NCBI GenBank assembly: GCA_008360955.1
Contig: LUCM01004919.1
Coordinates: 112,821-176,820 of the forward strand
From: Fasciolopsis buskii
Lineage: Eukaryota; Platyhelminthes; Trematoda; Plagiorchiida; Fasciolidae
Reading direction: 5' to 3'
Length of the DNA: 64,000 nt
Part shown: one piece after another, positions 1-13,800 of the stretch
Numbering within the stretch: the first letter of the stretch is position 1
How the letters are laid out: each line of letters begins with the position of its first letter
The notes under the pieces: generated by a model
The model's input: only the letters and a program-made list of their open reading frames with translations
Told to the model about the DNA's origin: nothing
Databases searched by the model: none
Made by a program: the position numbers and the translations under genes

Positions 1-1395
1 CCACACGCACCGGCGCCCTACGATCGTAGTCTTTCTCAACCTCAAAAGTGCTCTCGACTCCGTGGATCGACCAGCACTATTCAGTGCTCTCCACCGGAAG
101 GGTATGCCAACGAAGTTTGTGAACCTGTTGCGAGTATTGTACTCGCATACCTATGGTCGCGTTAGGGTATACGTTGAACTATCACATTCTTTCGAAACGA
201 CTAGTAGCGTTCGAGAAGGGTGTCCCATCTCTCCATTTCTGTCCAACTTCGTCATGGACGAGGTGGTGGGAGATACTTTAGGAGGTCTTCGGGATGTAGG
301 AGTCGAACTGGGAGGTTGAGGGAAGCTATGCGACCTAGATTAAACAGACGACGTTGTGTGCCTATTCGAGTCTGCGGACCATGCACAACGAGCACTAGAT
401 CGACTGTCGAGATCGGTTGTTCGGTTTGGCATGTGCTTTGCACCTTCAAAGTGCAAAGTACTGTTACAGGACTGGACGACAGCAGCGCCGAACTTGATAC
501 TGGATGGGAAGGAGCTGACGATTGTGGACCGTTTCACCTACCTTGGTAGCTGCGTGTCTAACGATGGTAGCTCGGGATTGGAGGTAAGTATGCGTATATC
601 CAAGGCTCGGGCAGCTTACGCTGGATTGAAGCACTTGTGGCGTCGGCCTGATATTTCACTGAAGTTGAAAGGTAGGTCGTGTGTACTGTGCTGCAGTGCG
701 TTCAGTTCTGTTGTACGGTTGCGAGACGTGGAGTAAGCGTGTGTGCGATGTTCGTCGGTTGGAGGTTTTCGACAACCGATGTTTACGTAGTATGGCTAGG
801 ATTGGATGGAGTGACCGGGTGAGTAATATTGAGGTTAGGAATCTGGTATTGGGTGCCACTTCTGAAAATAGCCTGTCTCAGCGTATGAAACTTAGTAGAC
901 TATACTGGTTGCGTCACGTGTTGCGTATGACGAACACTCGTCTACCATACCCTGTCGTGCCCTATTTTGTGTTCCTCCTAAGGAATGGAAGAAGCCATGT
1001 GGAAGCCAACAGATGACGTGGCAACGTGGGATGAGAAAATGTACAGCGAACTCAGGTAAAGTAGGTGTCTCACGTCTTCGTGGTTGGAGTCCGAGAGATC
1101 CGTCAACTAGTTGGCTGGAGGCGCTGAAGGATATGGCAGCGAACCGTGAACAGTGGCGATGGTGTTGTCATTTTCTATCGAATCAGAATGATTGAAAGAG
1201 TGCGTTTTTACAGTTAGACTGTGTTCCGTGTGTTGGCTGCAGCAGTATCTTATCTTTTCCCGCCTGTGTAGGTCTACTCCCTGTTCCCGTTGGATATTCA
1301 CTCTTTTTATATAAACGTGTAACTCTGGGGAACGGAAGCGGTCAGTGAGGCTTGACTTGCTGTTTAACGCTGAACGATGATTATGATGATGATTA
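1..1395 (+). mobile_element. RTE-like non-LTR retrotransposon, 3' half (copy A)
   Basis: Broken reverse-transcriptase ORF running into the window from the left. Visible pieces, in three frames: [14 protein letters not shown] and SSVREGCPISPFLSNFVMDE (RT motifs), [55 protein letters not shown], a RRLEVFDNRCLRS block, and the C-terminal QRGMRKC and WLEALKDMAANREQW. It ends in a 3' UTR with a (GAT)n-type tail near 1,375-1,395, as RTE elements do. It serves as the reference for the copies at 51-56 kb. At least three frameshifts; dead. Confidence 0.85.
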
Positions 1396-1505
1396 CGGTA
1401 TTTCAAAATGAAGATTGCGGGTTCGAATCCTCTTAGCCCCGGTCAACTTGCCCGATTAGCGGCTCCCTGCTGTCCGCACTCCCCTTTCTGAAAAGGATGT
1501 ACATT
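1396..1505 (+). mobile_element. tRNA-derived SINE fragment
   Basis: Holds a pol III B-box-like GGTTCGAATCC (about 1,420-1,430) followed by a tail that aligns by eye with the SINE at 9,541-9,680 (same order: CCGGT..AAC, CCC, CCCCTT.CTGAA). The A-box half is missing. It directly follows the RTE tail. Confidence 0.45.
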
Positions 1506-4500
1506 ATCGCTCCATTACTAAAGGATGAAAAAAGATAAAAAAGGACTAATGATGTACTAATACGAGAAATGGAAGTGTCAGCCAGAGCCACAGGATCGTC
1601 TTCTAAGAGGGGAAAATATTTATGGATCCACTACTTCGTTGAACAGGCCGTTTAATGACTAACTGGGCGCTCAAAGGCACCGGACGATTGCGATCGATGA
1701 ACGTAGATCGACGAGGCAAATGAACGTTAGTGAAGTGACAAGAAGCTGAACAGTTCGTGCGCGTAAGCATTGTGCGTTTGTATGGAGTGTTTGAGTGTGC
1801 GCACATGCATACAATGTAAATGACCGTCCGTTTATCTTCCTCCGAAGGGAAGAACTGATTTATATGATTCCTTACATGGGTCATGGTAGAGTTTTATGAT
1901 AAGGTTCCGCGAGCTTACTGAGTACATCCGATGACCCTCAAATGTGAAGCTAAGTTGCTCGGACGATGTTTTACTTCGTCACCAACAGTGCAAAGTTGGC
2001 CAAAAGTACGTCTAACAGGAGCACCGTTTCGTTCTTCTGATTTGGTACATCTGGATAGTCAGAACCTAAAACTGTGATCATTTTAGAAACAAGAAAGAGT
2101 TCAAACATCTCTTCTCTGGGACGAGAGGCGGTTTGCACATCATCCCTCGGGATATTTGTAAAATGGACAGCATCAGATAGGTGAATGAATGGCGATTGGT
2201 ACCATCGATATATGCAGCCTTAAAGCCTATCAGCCAAAGAATTTCGGCGTTATCTAAACTGTATATTCATCAATTCTGACTGGTAATTGACACCAACTGA
2301 TCGATCGGAAGCCGTTTGATTGTCTTGAACTGATTAAATAGGGATATGAAGAATAACCAAGAGCATCAAGTGTACCCGATGGAAATAACGACAGATTTTC
2401 AAAATTATAAAGAAATACTATCGCGCGTAGTAAATAGCGAATGGCTTAATGAGACAGAAATGGGCACTACAGTGAATTCGATAGCAGTCTCATCAACATG
2501 TCAATAGTTTAGTTCGAAGAAGCAAAACCACGCTTTCGAGATATGCGATGGTAATAGCATAAAAGTGCAGTATTTAGCAACTACTCATTCAACTTGTTCT
2601 AAGCAATAATTTAGCAAATTAGCAAAGTAAACAAATGCTTAAGCGTCGGTGGGGCCTTCTGTACACGGCCGTTTTTAACATTAGAACACACTCAATTTAC
2701 TATGTGAAAACTTCCACACGGATCGCAGAAAGTACATGGTATGCTGTCTCTTCAGTGCCTCTGGAATCGAGTGGCTTACGAAGAAAAAAATTGGTATGCA
2801 CGGTACAATGTTGAATATATATAAAGAGTTAAATGCAACTAAAACATATTGAGCAACCTCATATGGGTTACTTGAGTGATTCGAAAAATCGTTAAACCCA
2901 TTAGGAACAAAAGGATAAAACAGCCAACGATAGCTTTTGTTGTTATTTGAAAAACACAATCCATACAAAATTCCAGTGATGCGACAAACTGTCTCAAAGC
3001 TACTGTTCAGCATCGAGGATGAAATATCCCAAGTTTTAGAGAGTTAATAACATTTTCCAGCACATGCGCATGCCTGCTAGACAGATTCTGCGCACTACAT
3101 CCGAATTCATGTATTGTCTGAGACCGGAGAGGTATATGTTCTTGGTACAGTAGCCATGATCTAGAACTGTTAGGGGTATGAAAAGCTTCTTGCTATACTG
3201 CAAAATAATGGACCGTTGCCGGATTTACGGAATCACGAAAACATGTCAGTCATTCCGAGCCCTGATTTATTAGTCTGCGTTATTCTGACATTTAAGAATG
3301 GTCAATTTCTGTTTCCTGTCCATAGAAGTGGTATCACAGAACTTAAATAAGTTTCTGCGGAAGTTTTGATTATTGACTTTTAGCTTGTTCCTGCATGCAC
3401 CATATTACATAGCTTAAGTTGAACCTTTCTCGTCGCAAAATACCACACTACATTATTTGACGTTCTACCTCCAGTGACTCTTGACACATTTCCGATATTG
3501 AAAGTTTTGATCAGTCATCCAAACCATCGATCTCATGGTCATATAGTGTAGAACCAATGCTGTCTGTACGCAGGTAATACACACGACGCACAAACATACT
3601 GCAGTATTGATTGCTGCAGGCTGGAGTATTTGTGTAGTGGATTGAAGCATCAAGTCTCCCACCGGCTCGGCTGGACAACTGCTTTCGAAAGCCATGTCTC
3701 TTGCCCGTATGACATACTGGCTTGGATCAATCAGAAATTCATGCGTAACACTATGGTAATTTTAGGGAAATTCGTTTTATGTTTATTCCGAAATCTTCCT
3801 ATGCGAGTATTTGTACTTTATCAATCTCAGGCGGTTTGTAACCTTCAATTGCTCCATTTGTTTGATGCATCGTGTATCACCAATCTAAATCAACATATCC
3901 GAACTGAACAGTCGCGGTCGTGGGTGATATGAATACCACCTAGTAACAAATGAATGGGCGTGGCTGGACGTGAACAATAAATTGTCCACGACAAACACAT
4001 CCAATCTTAGCACAATTATTTGTTTTGCCAAGCAAGAAAGAAGAGGTCAATAGCGCATCGCAAAACTCAGACACGTTGACTTTGGTTGTGGCTGATTCCT
4101 TGAAATCTCATCGAATGGAACAATGCAAAGCATAATTGGAGCGGGAGCTACGAAAATAGTTTGGATCCAAAATCCAGGCTGACCGTGGCATAAAAATACT
4201 ATCTAATGTACTCGACCACCCAAAAGGCAGATCCAGTGGACAACATCTACAAAGCCTAACACAATTCGTGGGTTTTTTGCCTATTTGGTGTCAGAAATCG
4301 AACATCTGGACGTCACATCCAACTTTAATTTGCCTCGGAGGGCAATAAGTACTGAGGAGTTCCGTTAGTGATAATCCGTAATGTATGCCCCAATCGACAC
4401 ATCTTATAAGATCAGGCGTATAATTTATAGAATGTTCTCCGGTATCAAACAACCAAAGCTTCATTTCATCATTCATGATAGGGTAATTCAACCGATTAGA

Positions 4501-4716
4501 GGAAGTACTGTACCCTTGGTGAGTATATACACGAGATTTACAGGAAACAGACAACCGACTCGATAACTGATGAGAAACAGACGTTGCTGCACGAGTTATT
4601 CATTGCTGGTATGCATTAGATTCCCCTGGGGAAAATCGTAGCAAAATTGTACTTTGGTTACGCAGTAATGACCACGGCACACAAAAGCAGACAAGATCGA
4701 AATGGAGTGCGCTTAC
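1506..4716. other. Unassigned; probably RyR intron 34
   Basis: No RyR exon, RNA gene or known repeat recognised. Short ORFs here (for example 2,681-3,013 and 3,465-3,695 on the minus strand) show no family motif. The next RyR segment (vertebrate RAYTIS...IRSLLIVQ) was looked for and not found, so the intron may continue beyond the left edge. Confidence 0.4.
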
Positions 4717-4841
4717 CTCTTCAATGGCATTGTATTGTCGATAAAGAATAAAGAACATCTCGCGTATTAGCTCCAAATTCTCAATGTAACCAGAGCGGGC
4801 CCAGTTCACGATAGTTCGTGCAATCAAATCGCTTAGGGTAC
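4717..4841 (-). CDS. RYR: RyR exon 34: last exon recognised in window
   Basis: [20 protein letters not shown] then [19 protein letters not shown] matches [38 protein letters not shown] (vertebrate RyR1 about residue 2,100-2,130). Phase 0 exit at GAG|GTAAGC; the next exon was not found between 1,400 and 4,716. Confidence 0.96.
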
Positions 4842-7800
4842 CTACCAACGAAATAAGAAGACAAACAGGGATTTAACTGTAGACGTCCTATGTAAAAATC
4901 TCATCCACTTATTAAAGTTCTTGGACCAAAACAGAAAGATATGTAACGCTACACTCATTGGAGGTTATCCGACTCTCGTTTTCAGTAAAGAACACTAAGT
5001 TGCAAACGTCATGGAAATGTTCGCTATCAATATTTCGTCCGATATCACTAAGGTCTCAGTCCTTTGGTTCTGGGTTTAAAGTAACCGTGATGAATGGAGT
5101 TTTTAACAAAATATCTTCTAACTGGAAGCTAAGTCACTGAAGAAAATATTTGGCAAGGACTTTTGAGAAGAAACTTAAAATTACCCAGCAAAGACATTGC
5201 CAAAAATTAAAATTGAAAATCTAAGTACTGAAAACAATTCTCGACTGATTTGTCATGAAAAAAAAACGGCTGTGCTGTTTAACCACTACCATTTTCTGTT
5301 TGGTTTGGTGGTAAAGAAAGGAGTACAACTAATCATAACAACAAACTAATCGGTTTCATGGCTTAAAAATGCTTATATTGGATAGAACAGGATCCCAACA
5401 GAAAGAGAGACATAAAACGTCGGGAACTTTTTTACGAAGTCCTTCTAGTTACGCTTCGCGTTGAGATCACGAACGTTTCAATTGAGGTCGGGCTGACGTT
5501 GTCAGGTCATACGCACCTCAACTGACGGCGGAACGTTTACGATCTGAACTCGAAGCCAAACGATCTCACCCTTACGAAAACCGTAAAACTGAGTTAAAAT
5601 CGATAATAACTTCAAAATCCTTGAGTTCAAACCTGATGGACAAGATTAATAATTTATGCTCTGTTCAGTCGTGCACAGGAACGGCGCAGCTGTAATTAGA
5701 AACGCAAATTTTTAACCATGAGCTCACTTTTTCGGTTTTTCTTGGATTTTTCTACTTCAATTAACCGGCGCAGAGCCTCCTGTTCCACCGGAGTTGGTTC
5801 GTCTTTACTACGCCTCGTGATCAGCTTCCACAGTGATTGTAATATCCATGGTGGAATGCCGGAACCTTCTTCCGGATTACCCATTCCCGGTGGGACTTGT
5901 GGGAGTTGAGCTAGAGCAGCTTGCAAGTCATCCGGGGGATAAACTTGGGCAAATGAGACAAGACTAAGGTTATCTGGTGCGTGCGTCACTTTGTATGAAA
6001 AACCGTTCGAATCACTATATCCACTATCCGTCATTGAAGGGGCTCCTAATTGTTCACTGAAACTGGACTCGTTTGGCTCTGGTCGCATTACGCCCAATTT
6101 GTCAGTTAGGTGCTTGTGAAAGTGACGTAGTAAATCCTGCGGGTTGTACCATGTGAACGGAAAAAGAAGAAAAGGTGAATTGAAATATTTCAGATATTTC
6201 ACAGTGATTAAATGCGTTATTAGATATTTATAATTCGGATGGACAAACAAAATAAAATGCAGAAAACAGTGGATTCATATACACAGTAGATCTGTGTATT
6301 AAATGATCTAAATTTTTATTCAAATAAAAACACTATGTTAAGTAAAAATACTCAAAAATCTGCGAGTCCACCGTTTTCAAAAATGGAAGTCATCAAGTGA
6401 ACAGGTTTCGGTAAAATGCATGATGGGGTCTCCCTTTCCTTCTGTATCGATGGCCTCGAGATATTAATAACAAGGATAACAAAACTCCAATTCGCGCAAC
6501 AAAATAGGCTCGTAATCACTGGTGTGAATGGGTAAAAGATGATTGGTCCTCGTGTGAAAACCGCAAAGGGGATATTTGATAAGCATCGCATCTACACTTC
6601 CAGCGTGGGTTATCCCTCGCGGATTAGCTAGCACTCGCGAGAGCTGAGCGCGCAAAAATTATGCAGGTTCCCATTCCAGTGTTGGGTTTATTGACAAATA
6701 TTCGTTCTGCGAGAAATGCTTGAACATGGGTGCCTCGCAGGTAGATTCACAATCTTTGTCTCTCTTGAGCTAAAAGCAACGTTTGACACCGTCAACAGCA
6801 CAGTGCTTCGACGCTGCCATTCTGCAAAGTTTGTACCAGATGAATTTCTTCCGCTTATTCAACCTCGACATCCAAACCGACGCATCCAAGTTCGTGCCTA
6901 TATAGACCTTTCAATCCAGTTTGATTTGAGAAGTGGTGTTCGTTAAGCTTACCCCTTTAACTGTGTCGAACTATGTCGCGGAGAGAATAATAAAAATCAC
7001 CCTGTGTTTAAATGAGAATAGTGGCATTGATGTTTGCACAGACAGAAAACTGTCTGACTCAGAATATGCGGATGACGATATGACAAAGAACCCTGAAAAC
7101 TTTAACCAGTATCTGTTCCAAATCTATTCATTACCAGTGAATGACTGAGATCTACAAGACCCCTTTATGCAACAGTTGGAGAAATTAGATGCCACAGTCA
7201 TTGACATTCTTTCTTCAGAAAGCTTTTGCTGTGAATCCTGGTAGATTCATAAGTAACTCCTGCTTTGGCGAATTGCCGAAGTTTCACCTTGGTGAGGGCT
7301 ATGCCCTTGCATAGTTTGGTAGGGTAACCATTGAGCCCTAAGTGAAATCGTGAAACACAGTCCGGCGTGGCCTCATAGCTCAGCTGATAGAACAAAGCGC
7401 GTGGGGTACATCCATGCTGGGGTTTGAGTGCCGTCAAGAACGAATATGTTCCACAGTTGAATCAGTTTCACAAGTACTTTGTAATCATTATTTTGTTTGC
7501 ACAATTGCTGTTCTTTGTTCAATCCGCTTCAGAACAGGCGCGCTGCGACCAAAAACAGAGAACGTCAGTATGATGCTGGTTATTAGTAAAGCTGAAACAA
7601 AGAGACAACCCGTACCACACTCCGTCTTATCCAAAATCTTTCATTACTTTATTTACTATACATGCTGTTTTTTAAACAGTAACCCAAAACAGCAATCCAA
7701 AACAGAGTGAAACAATCGCACGGTAAGGGTCGTAAAACCCAAGCTGAGCTGAATGGAGCACAGGTGTAAAATCGCATTAGATTTCCAAAATCAGTGTCGT

Positions 7801-10800
7801 TTAGCTACTATTGACTAGTCTGTTCTATTACACACTGGAATACTGCTTTCATATTTCGATTTTACTAGAAATTCGAAATCGTTCAGCAAAAATGAGCTAG
7901 GGATGAAATCACACCGTTAATCGTGACAGTCAGACGGACCAACAGTGAAGTTTAGCCAATAACCGGTTCAAAGCAGCAAAATCAAGAGCATGGCAGAAAA
8001 AAACGTACCTTCACTTCTTCGGCACATCGATTAGTCTCCTCGCCCTCCACCTCCTCCTCTTCCTGCAGCGGATCCCCGGAAATAGCCTGCTCTGAAGTAG
8101 GAGCATTTGTTCTTTCTTCCAATCGGCCAGTCGGACCACCCGGACCAGGCATTCGAAGCAAACTGGCCATCTGTGTACCGGCAGGACAGCGAAACTCGCG
8201 CGTTCGTCTGGCAGCCACAGACGAGGGAAGATTGGATAACTTAATTGCCATGTATCGAGAATATTGATCCTAATAAAAGAGAATCGAGAGAAGCGTAAAA
8301 CTCGGCAAGCTCTGATGGTTGAACAACACATGACAAACAAACGGCAGTGACAACATACTGATTGCAAGCTTTTTACGAAGGTGCTGGCGAACTTCACCAC
8401 CTGCTCCACACGGTTTCGAAGCTGTAGATCACACAGACTGTGCAACAGACGACAGATCTCCAGTTTTACACTTTCGGGCAGTGGGAATTCGAGCAGACTT
8501 CCGTTGATTGATACTGAATAGGATCAAGTAGAAAATAACAAGAATGTGAAGTCAGGAAATTTGGTTAACACAGACCAGTGAAGATCGAAGCTTGTCACAA
8601 TGGATAATGCTTAGTAGGAGTGTATGACACCATCAGGTACACAGGGCGTTAGGATATATCAAACGAAGAAATAATTCTAAGTCAAAAGAGGAAAAATAAT
8701 TGGTCTCCAGTGGTAAAATAGGAAAACGCTTGGAAAAACTATAATCGACTGAGTTCTTAGGGTTGTAAACTTATGAGTGTTGTTTACAACCCAAGCTGAC
8801 GGCTTGGAAAGCCATGTTGATTATTGGAGATATCGTCTAGGATGGTAATGAAGCATTTGGTTTCTAAACAAGTTCGGCGGTCGTATGATTCCAAAGAAGT
8901 TTGCATATGCCCCAGGTATTTCCATAAACAATTAGTTGGCCTTGCAATAGGGTAGGAGATAATTACTAAATGCGGACTAAACTGAAGTAGGTGTAATGAC
9001 TAGCGTGTTACCAGTGACACTCTTGAGAAAAGTGACTGCGTGAATGCCACACGCATATATGGAAGCATTTTACTATGAACTGCAAATAAGCATGGGGTCA
9101 ACATCAAAGAAATGTTAGGAAATAGGGGGCAAACAGGGATAAACAGATAAGAGAAAGATGACAGAGAAGAGTAAAAACCAATACTGATAGAATCTCGAAA
9201 GTACCGCAATTCTATGGAAGTGCCCCAGATGTAAGATTGGGGAAACTGTTTTTAATACAATTTCTTTTTATAACTTCACACATAGCATCACGACGACTGC
9301 ATATGCTGGCCATGTTAGAAGTAATCCCATTTATACAGACATTGAAAAATATGGCACAGCAGGTGGTAACATTGACAGTTCCACAGTGGTTATGCAAGCT
9401 GCCAATTCAAATCTTAGACAAAAGTGCAACAACCAAAGTGGTTGTGTTGAAAATGATGGCTGAAAAATAGTAACCTACAACTGTCAAATAAGCAGTAAAA
9501 GAAGGGTCACAAAACCATTGGATCCAGTCTAGAGTAAGCCGGCGGTGGCCAAGCGGATAAGGTCGTGGCATTTGGACATGAAGGTCGGGAGTTCGAGTCC
9601 TTCCACTGCCGGTTAACGCACCCCACTTGGAAGACCTCTGTTGGCCGTGGCCCCCTTCCTGAATAAATGATGATTTCATTAACAGAGGAAGTAAAAGACA
9701 AAAGAAAGGAAGACATTCTGCTGGTTCTTTCTCTCTTTGGCAGATAAAGGAGATGGATGCACTAGACTTCCATAAACGATTTCCGATCATCATTTTCTAT
9801 TTACCATTCAGATTGCGTGCATCCTTCACCGTCTGAGGTTCCAGAATAGCCAAAAGTGTGGTTAGATGCGTGGAATCCAATGTGCCCATGATCAACAAAC
9901 TGTTGATGGTTCTTAGAAGTGGCCTGTGAAAAAATTTAACCAAGAGAGAAATTACTAGAGAAACATGCAAGTACTATTATTAGTTAATGCATATAGAACA
10001 GTTGGTTCAAACCGTTGAGGATACAACTGTTGACAGACTACGGTCATGAGGAGGATAAGGTAAAAAGTATGAAAACTTTTCAGTGGCCCGGCTGGTGTAG
10101 ATCTAGTCAGGACATCAAGTAGGGTTCACAAGATCTCACCAAGCAACTATTGGAGTTAATTAGTGATGCGGCTTAATATCAAACTAGTGACTTTATTGTG
10201 TTCCACATATTTCCTTTATATATAGTTGGTCAACCTAGCACTTTGTTATTTCTCCCTTTGAGTAGATAGCGCTGAGCATTAGCAAACAGAATCAGAGCGC
10301 GTTGGCTGTAAAAACTGAACTGAACTGATCTTTTCCGAAACCCGAGGCTTTTGTGCTCGGTTTCCTGCACTCTGTTTGAAAATATCACTCCTGTTCTACG
10401 CTTGATCGAAGCCACACAGATAGTTCCAAGTAGCCAGTTCAGTGTACACCAATCACTACGAGGCCAGCACTGAGAACTTGACTGGCAGTGGTGGCATCGA
10501 AGACTTGGGAGAAAGATAGCACTTTAAGCCAGAGAGCACAGTAAAGGGAGTGTTTAACAGATTTTTTTATTATCCATCTAAAGTACCTCCAAGTGAAATC
10601 TACCGATCCGCTTTTTTGATAAACCAGACGGGACTATTCTGAAGAGATACCAAGACTTTCCAAGGATGAGTAACCAAGTGAATGGAGTAAACCTGCACTG
10701 TTGACGCAGGAATAAATCAATACTTCCATCTTTTCTCAATTGTGAGTTGGACGTCGATGCGGCGTGATGAACCATTTTAAAAAATATGACAAAGCGCTTG

Positions 10801-13800
10801 GTATTTGACAATGATGAAAAATGAGTTTGATGGTTGATCAATAAAGTTATGGTTCTAAGGTTACTGAATGGTCCAGAAAGCAAATTTCCACTCTCTTCTA
10901 TGTTAAGAAACCTCTAAAGCAATTCGCTGATAGGCAGTTCCTAAAGATATTAGCTGTTGAATTGCCACACCCCGCGAATCTGGGTCAAAGTTTGATTAGA
11001 TTTCGACGAGAAGACAGCTAACGAAGTTATTCAAACAACTACTGATCGGATTCAGAAACATCTGGAAGAGGTAAGTCACAGGACTGAAGAGAAACAATTG
11101 GCCTGAATTGGTAGACATTTGCAGCCGACTGGCTTACCGTAGATTGGTTTCAGTGAAATGGCATTTCTAAACGGAAAGAATTCTTTTTAGGCAATGAACT
11201 AATATGAACATAGTGCCTAAGTGAATCGTGTAAGCACGGTCATCCTTCCGCCTATTATTTTCGAGACAAACAGATGACGGATGACTGCTACTTAATTTCT
11301 AGGTTTGGCACGAAATCCAACACAATTCACCGTTACACAGGCAAGAAGCATGTAATCTCGACACTGCACTTTCGTCTGTAGTGTGGAGTTCTACTTCATT
11401 TCCAACTACGATCCCATCGATTTGTAAAAGCCCTGGAGTGGATTGGCCGAAAGACTACTAAGTAACTATTTTTTATGATACAAACTACCAATCTGCACGT
11501 TTTGAATGAGCTCTGAATGAAGCCACCTGTTTATCTAAGATGCGTCGACGGTGACAAACCGTAAAAACACTAGTCTGCAGTTTTAATCAATAGCTTTTTA
11601 GAGAAAACGAAAATAAGTCAAGCTGTAATATTGAATCATTAGGAAGACGTCTTCTCTCCAAACAGTAGTTATCCGAAACAAAACCTCTTACGGATAGAAA
11701 ACTTTTTGAAATATACTTGAAAAGCGAGTACAATAAAGCGTCAGCACAATTCACACGCGGATAAACTTTACTATACCCCATCGTACACAAACCGCATATT
11801 GCACAAAGCAGGTAGTCTTCCCTGAAAGGAAGGGAAGTTGTGCATTTCATAACCACGAAAGAGAGTGCACTTTATATATAAATACATGATCATGGAAGAG
11901 CGCATGCGCAAGAAATCACTCACAGCAGTAAGTGTTCGAAATTACCCCCGGCCGGATCACGAATGTTGCCACCTTTGTTTACACAGTCCACCAGACAAGT
12001 GAGACATAAGTCTCTCAGCTGAGTGATCGGAAACTCTGGGCAGTCAGCAAGCTTTAGGAGACCACCCGGTCCAGCAGCAGCCATAGCTGCAGACAGCGCG
12101 GTATCCTCTTTGCACATCTCCTGCGCAGTCGGTAGTGGAATGTTCCCAGTGCCGTCGGCGCCAGGACTAGAAAATTTCCATTAGAACGCGGGCGATTTAT
12201 TAAGACAATGACATAGTTGGAAAAAATTATATCAATCTGAAATAAGAGGAACCGGTCATTTCCAGATAGTTCTGCAGAAAACTAACTTCTGAAGTAGATC
12301 ACATGTGTGGCATAAAATTGAGTAAAGTTGAATTGTAATTCGATATTCCAAGCACTAATCGTCAAACGGCTGCTCATATTGGGATCCAACATTACTCACC
12401 ACTGAGGTGCGAACTGTATACGGGACCATTGTGATACCAGTGACAAAAAAGAGTAAACATCTGAACTATTGTGACAATACCGTTGAAGAACAAGGCTGTT
12501 GGATTAAACATCGTGGACTATCTGCGGTCGTCGATACCAAAACAGTGGGAGTCTATTAATCTCATTAGCTAACATCCATAGACCAAAACCTTTTTATAAC
12601 GAAAACCCGTCATATTTGACTTACATGAGAAGATGTGGATCCGTTTTAAGGGCGGGTCGAATGCTCACGTGTTCCGAGACTGACGGAATTTTATCCAGGT
12701 CACATTCTCCGTCATCATAATCGTCCAAATCATCTACATTCTCGGAAACACCAAAATCAAGAGACTCTTGCTTGTTCGTGTTCTCCAACACACTCAATGG
12801 GACAATGAACTCCCGTCCAGTGACCTGCTTTAGTTTCACATGGCTACTCACGTGCATAGTGAGCATGAGTTCGACAAATCCACTGCGCAGAGGACCAGGC
12901 ATATCTGAAAAACGATTGATAGGAACCTATTAGTCCATACAAAGCAGCCTAACCAACCCATGTTTGAATGAGCAAACTGAAATCTGGACTTCATCCAAAA
13001 CTATTGAGTTAGGCTGGAAACTTCTGTAGTTTGCGTTCATTCGCGATGAAGATCCATTACATTACTTTGTTATCACTTTCAGTTGTGAAAAAAAGAGACG
13101 TAAGGTCAAGCAATTCATTACACAGTGAGTGTTTTAGTATCCTAACCAAAGATATCAACTGTCCACTCTTCACTGGTTAAAATATTTTCTCTTTTTAGGG
13201 GCACAGTAGGGCATAATGTGGGAACAATCCAATTCAGTTCAGTTCAATTTCTACAAACTTAACTTTGCACCAAAGTGCTCTGGCTTTGGTTGCCAACAGA
13301 GAGGCAATGATTTACCCGCACTATTTTTGACGTTCTGCGGACCTTACTAATACTTTACACAATGGTCAGTCTTTTTCGGGGTTCGCGGTCATCTACTTGT
13401 TGAATGTGGACACTGGTTCATTGCCATATTATCGTTTCCCGCATTTTTACCGTTCCAGATTTAGTATAGGATATGTCACTTCCATAGGTTCCAAGAATAA
13501 AGACAAATCTTTCAATTCAACATTTATTTCTCACTCATACGATACAACCGAAGAAGTTATGAAGCGTTTACTTCATCTCTCCATACACAAGATAGTAAAC
13601 TATGACTTGTATGTTCAGCATAAGACAGAGGAAAACTGCAGCCTAATTTGAGTCTTGCTTGGTGAGCACCAGGGTTGCGTTTTGACAATGGATGTTTATT
13701 ATACCGAATGTCACACAACACTTGATCTTATCTGGCGATCCCTGACGTATCAAAAATCCGGTTACCAGTCATTCATGCGCAACGTAACGTCACTCGCTGG

